Positions 60,835-64,000 of a DNA stretch of 64,000 nucleotides are shown piece by piece. The notes beneath the pieces were generated by a model that did no database searches, was not told the DNA's origin, and saw nothing but the letters and a program-made list of their open reading frames with translations. Origin of the DNA: Phytophthora hibernalis (Eukaryota > Oomycota > Peronosporomycetes > Peronosporales > Peronosporaceae); NCBI GenBank assembly GCA_012656075.1, contig JAAKBF010000345.1, positions 115,986 to 179,985 on the forward strand, read 5' to 3'. Within the stretch, counting starts at the first letter, position 1, and each line of letters starts with the position of its first letter. Position numbers and translations under genes: made by a program.

Positions 60835-62606
60835 ATTTCGAATTTGTCGTAACAGACATTAATGAAATCATCATACGCCAAATCACGTTGTTCCTTTGCA
60901 GCTCTCTGGATATTATACGCTGGTCGGAGACGATTTAACTTGCGCAGCGTATCCACGTAAGCGTTACGGAGAAGATCTGACTCCGACGTCTGCTCTGGAT
61001 ACTCTTGCGTTAAAGCATACATCGGACGGTAAACCGACATATCGTCTATTCCAACTGATAAGTCTCTTCTATCAGGAACAGGCTTGGCTGCTAGCGTAGC
61101 AGCCATATCTACGTCGTCATCGACATCACCTCCAGTTTCTTCAACAAGCCGCTCATCAATGCAATAATTTTGCAAGATGCACGCAACATGTATAACTTTC
61201 CCGATGCTTTTCACTTTAACCGAACGCCATCTCAACCCTGATGCGCAGTTGGCTTAACCCTTTTGTTACCCAAACATTTTCTAGTTGAAAATATGTTTAC
61301 TTTAATCAAGATAAAATTGCAAAACGATGCATAATGCCTCGTTTTGCTATTACTTCCGTTTACTAAGTTTTCTGAAATGACCAGAAAAGCTTTTGGGTGA
61401 TATTTGTAAAACGTGGCATAATGTATCGTTTTGTCAATTTTCCAGTAGACACAATATTAAAATCATATTATTTGATTGGTCGATTTTATTAAAACGATGC
61501 ATTATGCCACGTTTTGGCCCAGTCGGCAACAAAAGGGTTAAGTGAAAGTTGAAGCTATCCCGGTATCAACGTGTTGGCTTGGGTTGACTTGCTACTTGCG
61601 GCTTGGTAAACGGCGTCAACGGCTTGTTGCTGTTTGAGTAGGTATTATCACCAACTAGAAAAAGCCCTCCGGGAAAATCCTCTATCGTTACAGCTCCCAA
61701 CTCATAAATGCCAGTGCATCTCCCATGCCACCAGGGCTAGCACTTGACACTGCGGTAAAACGGCTATGATGGTCTGCACACGCTTGAACATTGACTCCGT
61801 AGCATTGGTAGTGCCCTGAAAAGAAACTCGGCACGCGATTGATTTCATCACGACCAGGAACTTGAATACAACAGAGCCATCCATCGATTGCACCCACGCA
61901 GCCTACCGAAACAGGATGCTCTACCAAACCAGCAAAAGCTGCGCCAGATTTGCGTTGCTCGTAACTGGATTTAGGAAAACATAGTTGTAGCTCGTCATGT
62001 GCTGCAATTACGTCCATCACCTGACGAAGGTTGCTGAAAAACGTAGACTTGATCGCACCAGACAGCATCCGTACTGGGTGAAACGAATACCCCGCGAGCC
62101 ACGAAATGACCATTTGTAGTTTGTTGACAGGAGTTAGTGGCTCCGCCCCCTGTCCGTCGACGCGACTGCGCTTCGTCAACTCGAAGGCTGGGAACCAGCA
62201 ACTGGAGCAGATTCTCAAATGATCTGAACGATATCCGATAGTACTGCCGGAACTTGCCCTCGCTCAGCAGCAACTACGAGTGATGGCGCCAGTGTAAACG
62301 CGTTCGCTCCAAGGATGGCTCGCGTGTGTCGTCTTCGGCTAACAGCAGCACGCAGGTCACCGCCACGACGAGCTCCACAGAGATCCCTCGATCCATCGCA
62401 CTGCGCTCGCGACAACGAGATTGGCGCGCCCTTGAAAGATACAGCAGCCGGTGGCCGTAATTTACGGCGTGACATGCGTGGCCCGTGGCATTTACATTTG
62501 CCATGGCATTTCCAAGTGCCATCCATGGCACTTCGGTGGCACCGCGAATCCTAACCGCAATTGAGATCAGCCAATTAAATTTAAGGTGGCACGAAATCCG
62601 TGCCAT
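60780..62606 (-). pseudogene. Harbinger 2 transposase, split by an inserted element
   Basis: The N-terminal part (62606-62000) has Arg-Ile-Ser-Phe-Arg-Ser-Phe-Glu-Asn-Leu-Leu and a Trp-Leu-Ala-Gly block. The first catalytic Asp is in Gly-Ala-Ile-Asp-Gly-Trp (about 61890), the second in Leu-Val-Gly-Asp-Asn-Thr-Tyr (about 61640). Glu in Arg-Ile-Arg-Val-Glu-Met-Ala-Phe-Gly lies on the far side of the insertion (about 61225), followed by a C-terminal domain (61235-60780) with Lys-Val-Ile-His-Val-Ala-Cys-Ile-Leu-Gln-Asn. Further stops and frame changes (61688, 61590, 61210) make it inactive as written. Confidence 0.75.
61258..61537. mobile_element. 280-bp MITE with TTAA target duplication (piggyBac-type)
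   Basis: Ends CCCTTTTGTTACC and GGCAACAAAAGGG (one difference) are flanked by TTAA at 61254-61257 and 61538-61541, the piggyBac signature. There is no coding capacity. Inside are three palindromic units built on AAAACG-GCATNATG-CGTTTT (about 61320-61346, 61410-61437 and 61492-61516). Confidence 0.85.
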
Positions 62607-62684
62607 GACGCTCGGTTAAGACCGGCCCTAATGGTACAAATCAAGTCCACTAAACCTTAATTTTTGTGCAGGTTATGTACGATT

Positions 62685-62960
62685 TGAAGTTTTTCTACTT
62701 CGTATAAACTTTGAAGTCGCCTAGAGGACTGGTGTCATCTTGCTTCAAAGCAATAATTGGAGACGCCAACACGAAATCTCCCTTGTAAACCCTGAGACCG
62801 GCGACACAACCCTAGGTGTGGCCCTGCTTGGTCCTAGGTTTAAGCCCGCGTACAGTGTACCGTACAGTGTGCCGTACAGTGTACGGTACACGGATCTTTA
62901 AACTATAGGCGTTGTTTCAGCTTGCCGAGCAAGTTCCTGAGGATTTTTGGCACCTACGAC
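62685..62960 (+). repeat. Dispersed repeat, partner at 12930-13150
   Basis: Same block order as the partner; in addition it carries an expanded GTACAGTGTACCGTACAGTG-type sequence (62851-62890). Confidence 0.65.
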
Positions 62961-63192
62961 TTCTCGGGACGATTCGATTCCTGCCCGTTCCAAAGAAAAA
63001 TGCAGTGACTGCAGCAGTCGCAGACCGGCGAGGAATACGCTGATTCCGGAAATCATAAGCGAATTCGCCGACGTTTTGACGGAATACCCCATTAATAACT
63101 TACATAAATACAAGAATGCTGTTTCCGTTCCGATTAAGTCAGGAACCGGTATGGTGTGGTAAGGGTGGCCGAGCTTCATTCCAAAATCGGGC

Positions 63193-63470
63193 TCATGGTG
63201 CGAGGAGCAGAACCGCACGAGTGTCGGGGACGTGCTGGACGAAGGAGAAACGCGGATCATCTGCTAATCCCCTGCTGGCGGGTACGTCTACATGAAGGAG
63301 CCCCATCTGCTGGCTGGCCAGCGCGAAGGAGCGCTGACACGCCACCGTCGACTTGCCTGCACCGCCCTTACCCGAGAGCACCAGCAGCTAGTGCTCGACG
63401 CCCAGAAGGCGCTGCATCACGCCCAACACGGCAGGGTCAGCTGACGGGGCGTGCTTGACTCGCACAAGCT
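63193..63470 (-). pseudogene. Fragment of a NUBP2/NBP35-type P-loop ATPase gene
   Basis: The minus-strand translation includes Val-Leu-Ser-Gly-Lys-Gly-Gly-Ala-Gly-Lys-Ser-Thr-Val-Ala-Cys-Gln, the deviant Walker A of Mrp/NBP35-family ATPases that scaffold cytosolic Fe-S clusters, preceded by Gly-Val-Met-Gln-Arg-Leu-Leu-Gly-Val-Glu-His. A TAG interrupts just before the P-loop (about 63389), Ala replaces the second Gly-Val position, and homology stops within 40 codons after it. It is a short dead fragment, probably captured by a transposon or retrocopied. Confidence 0.65.
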
Positions 63471-64000
63471 TTGATTGGGGCATCCGGTGCAACTGGCCAC
63501 CTCGCCGGCTTATTCGGACTGCAACCCCACGCAGCTGCCGTTGGTGTTAGCGCTATTTCCATCATCTGGTGTGGCGCTTGTATTTGATGCTAAGTCTTCG
63601 CAGTGCATGTTTAAATTGCAGCCAGGTTCACAAATTGCTCGTGCATGCACGTTGTTGTTGTGTTGCCCTCGCCTGCGAGAACGCAGCCAAACACATGCTG
63701 CTTGGTGGCCCTAACTAGGATACATGTACCTGTTCAACAGTACCGGTACCAGTACCGGTATAATTTCATGTAAGTTTGTGTATTACACGGTTTATGCTCA
63801 GTGCTATAAAACCTATCCCATGTGCATTTCGGGTGACGCCTCTGACGGGGAATACGGTACTCGTACCGAAAGCTTACGAGAAAAGCCGGCTTCGGTACAG
63901 TTTTGGTAAGCGGTACTAAAGTTATACGGAACCAAACAGCATATGTTTTGAAAACATCAAGTTATAAACTTGTATATCAAGATAGACTCGTGGAAATTCA
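63471..64000. other. Right-edge stretch without recognised genes
   Basis: No supportable coding frame. GTACCGGTACCAGTACCGGT at about 63741-63760 is a local palindromic run. Confidence 0.5.

Larger units (their letters stand above)
59528..62628. mobile_element. PIF/Harbinger transposon 2, 3.1 kb
   Basis: Ends GGGCCGGTCTTA (59528) and TAAGACCGGCCC (to 62628) form a perfect 12-bp terminal repeat, flanked by TAA on both sides (59525-59527 and 62629-62631). It carries a companion ORF (plus) and a transposase (minus) that converge, and a TTAA-type element inserted at 61258-61537. Confidence 0.9.

Noticed and set aside
1..64000. tRNA, rRNA, riboswitch or bacterial-type operon signals
   Set aside because: I looked for tRNA arms and rRNA-like stretches while reading and saw none; the gene structure is eukaryotic.

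Overview
The window looks like nuclear DNA of a plant-pathogenic oomycete, most likely Phytophthora or a close relative. Three things point there: secreted proteins with a signal peptide followed by an RxLR-like/EER pair (15464-15850 and 57508-57900); short GT-AG introns of about 50-80 nt and oomycete initiator-like elements of the TCATTYYNCAWT kind ahead of several genes; and a repeat load of Ty3/gypsy, Ty1/copia, hAT, PIF/Harbinger, Mutator-like (MULE) and Tc1-like elements. CEP104, a ciliary-tip protein, fits an organism with flagellated zoospores.

Layout. 1-11.3 kb is gene-dense: tandem GT71-type mannosyltransferase-like genes (minus), a small coiled-coil protein, CEP104 (minus) divergent from RTF1 (plus), and a bZIP factor (minus). 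11.3-15.4 kb is AT-rich and gene-poor, ending in a 348-bp MITE just before the first RxLR-like gene. 16-51 kb is a transposon nest: two inverted hAT copies, a decayed gypsy element, two convergent MULEs (one carrying an Ulp1 protease and split by a PIF/Harbinger element), a copia element inserted into an inverted gypsy fragment, an odd repeat pair at 44.9-45.4 kb, a PX-domain gene lying between 0.3-kb inverted repeats, and a Tc1-like element. 51.7-57.9 kb is a second gene island: a peroxisomal-type carrier, a SAP30-PHD protein, a WDR47-like LisH/WD40 protein and the second RxLR-like gene. 58-62.6 kb holds nested small elements and a second PIF/Harbinger element that is itself interrupted by a TTAA-flanked element. 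A NUBP2-like fragment lies near the right edge.

How things work together. The islands contain housekeeping functions (transcription elongation, Sin3/HDAC-type chromatin binding, cilium assembly, glycosylation, organelle transport), while both effector candidates sit at island edges next to transposons. Each PIF/Harbinger element pairs a transposase with a convergent DNA-binding-type ORF overlapping at the 3' ends.

A caution runs through everything. Essential, conserved genes (RTF1, CEP104) are split by single-base frame changes, many of them at short homopolymers that appear one base short. I read much of the 'pseudogenization' in genes as probable assembly error; the transposons carry both such breaks and genuine lesions.
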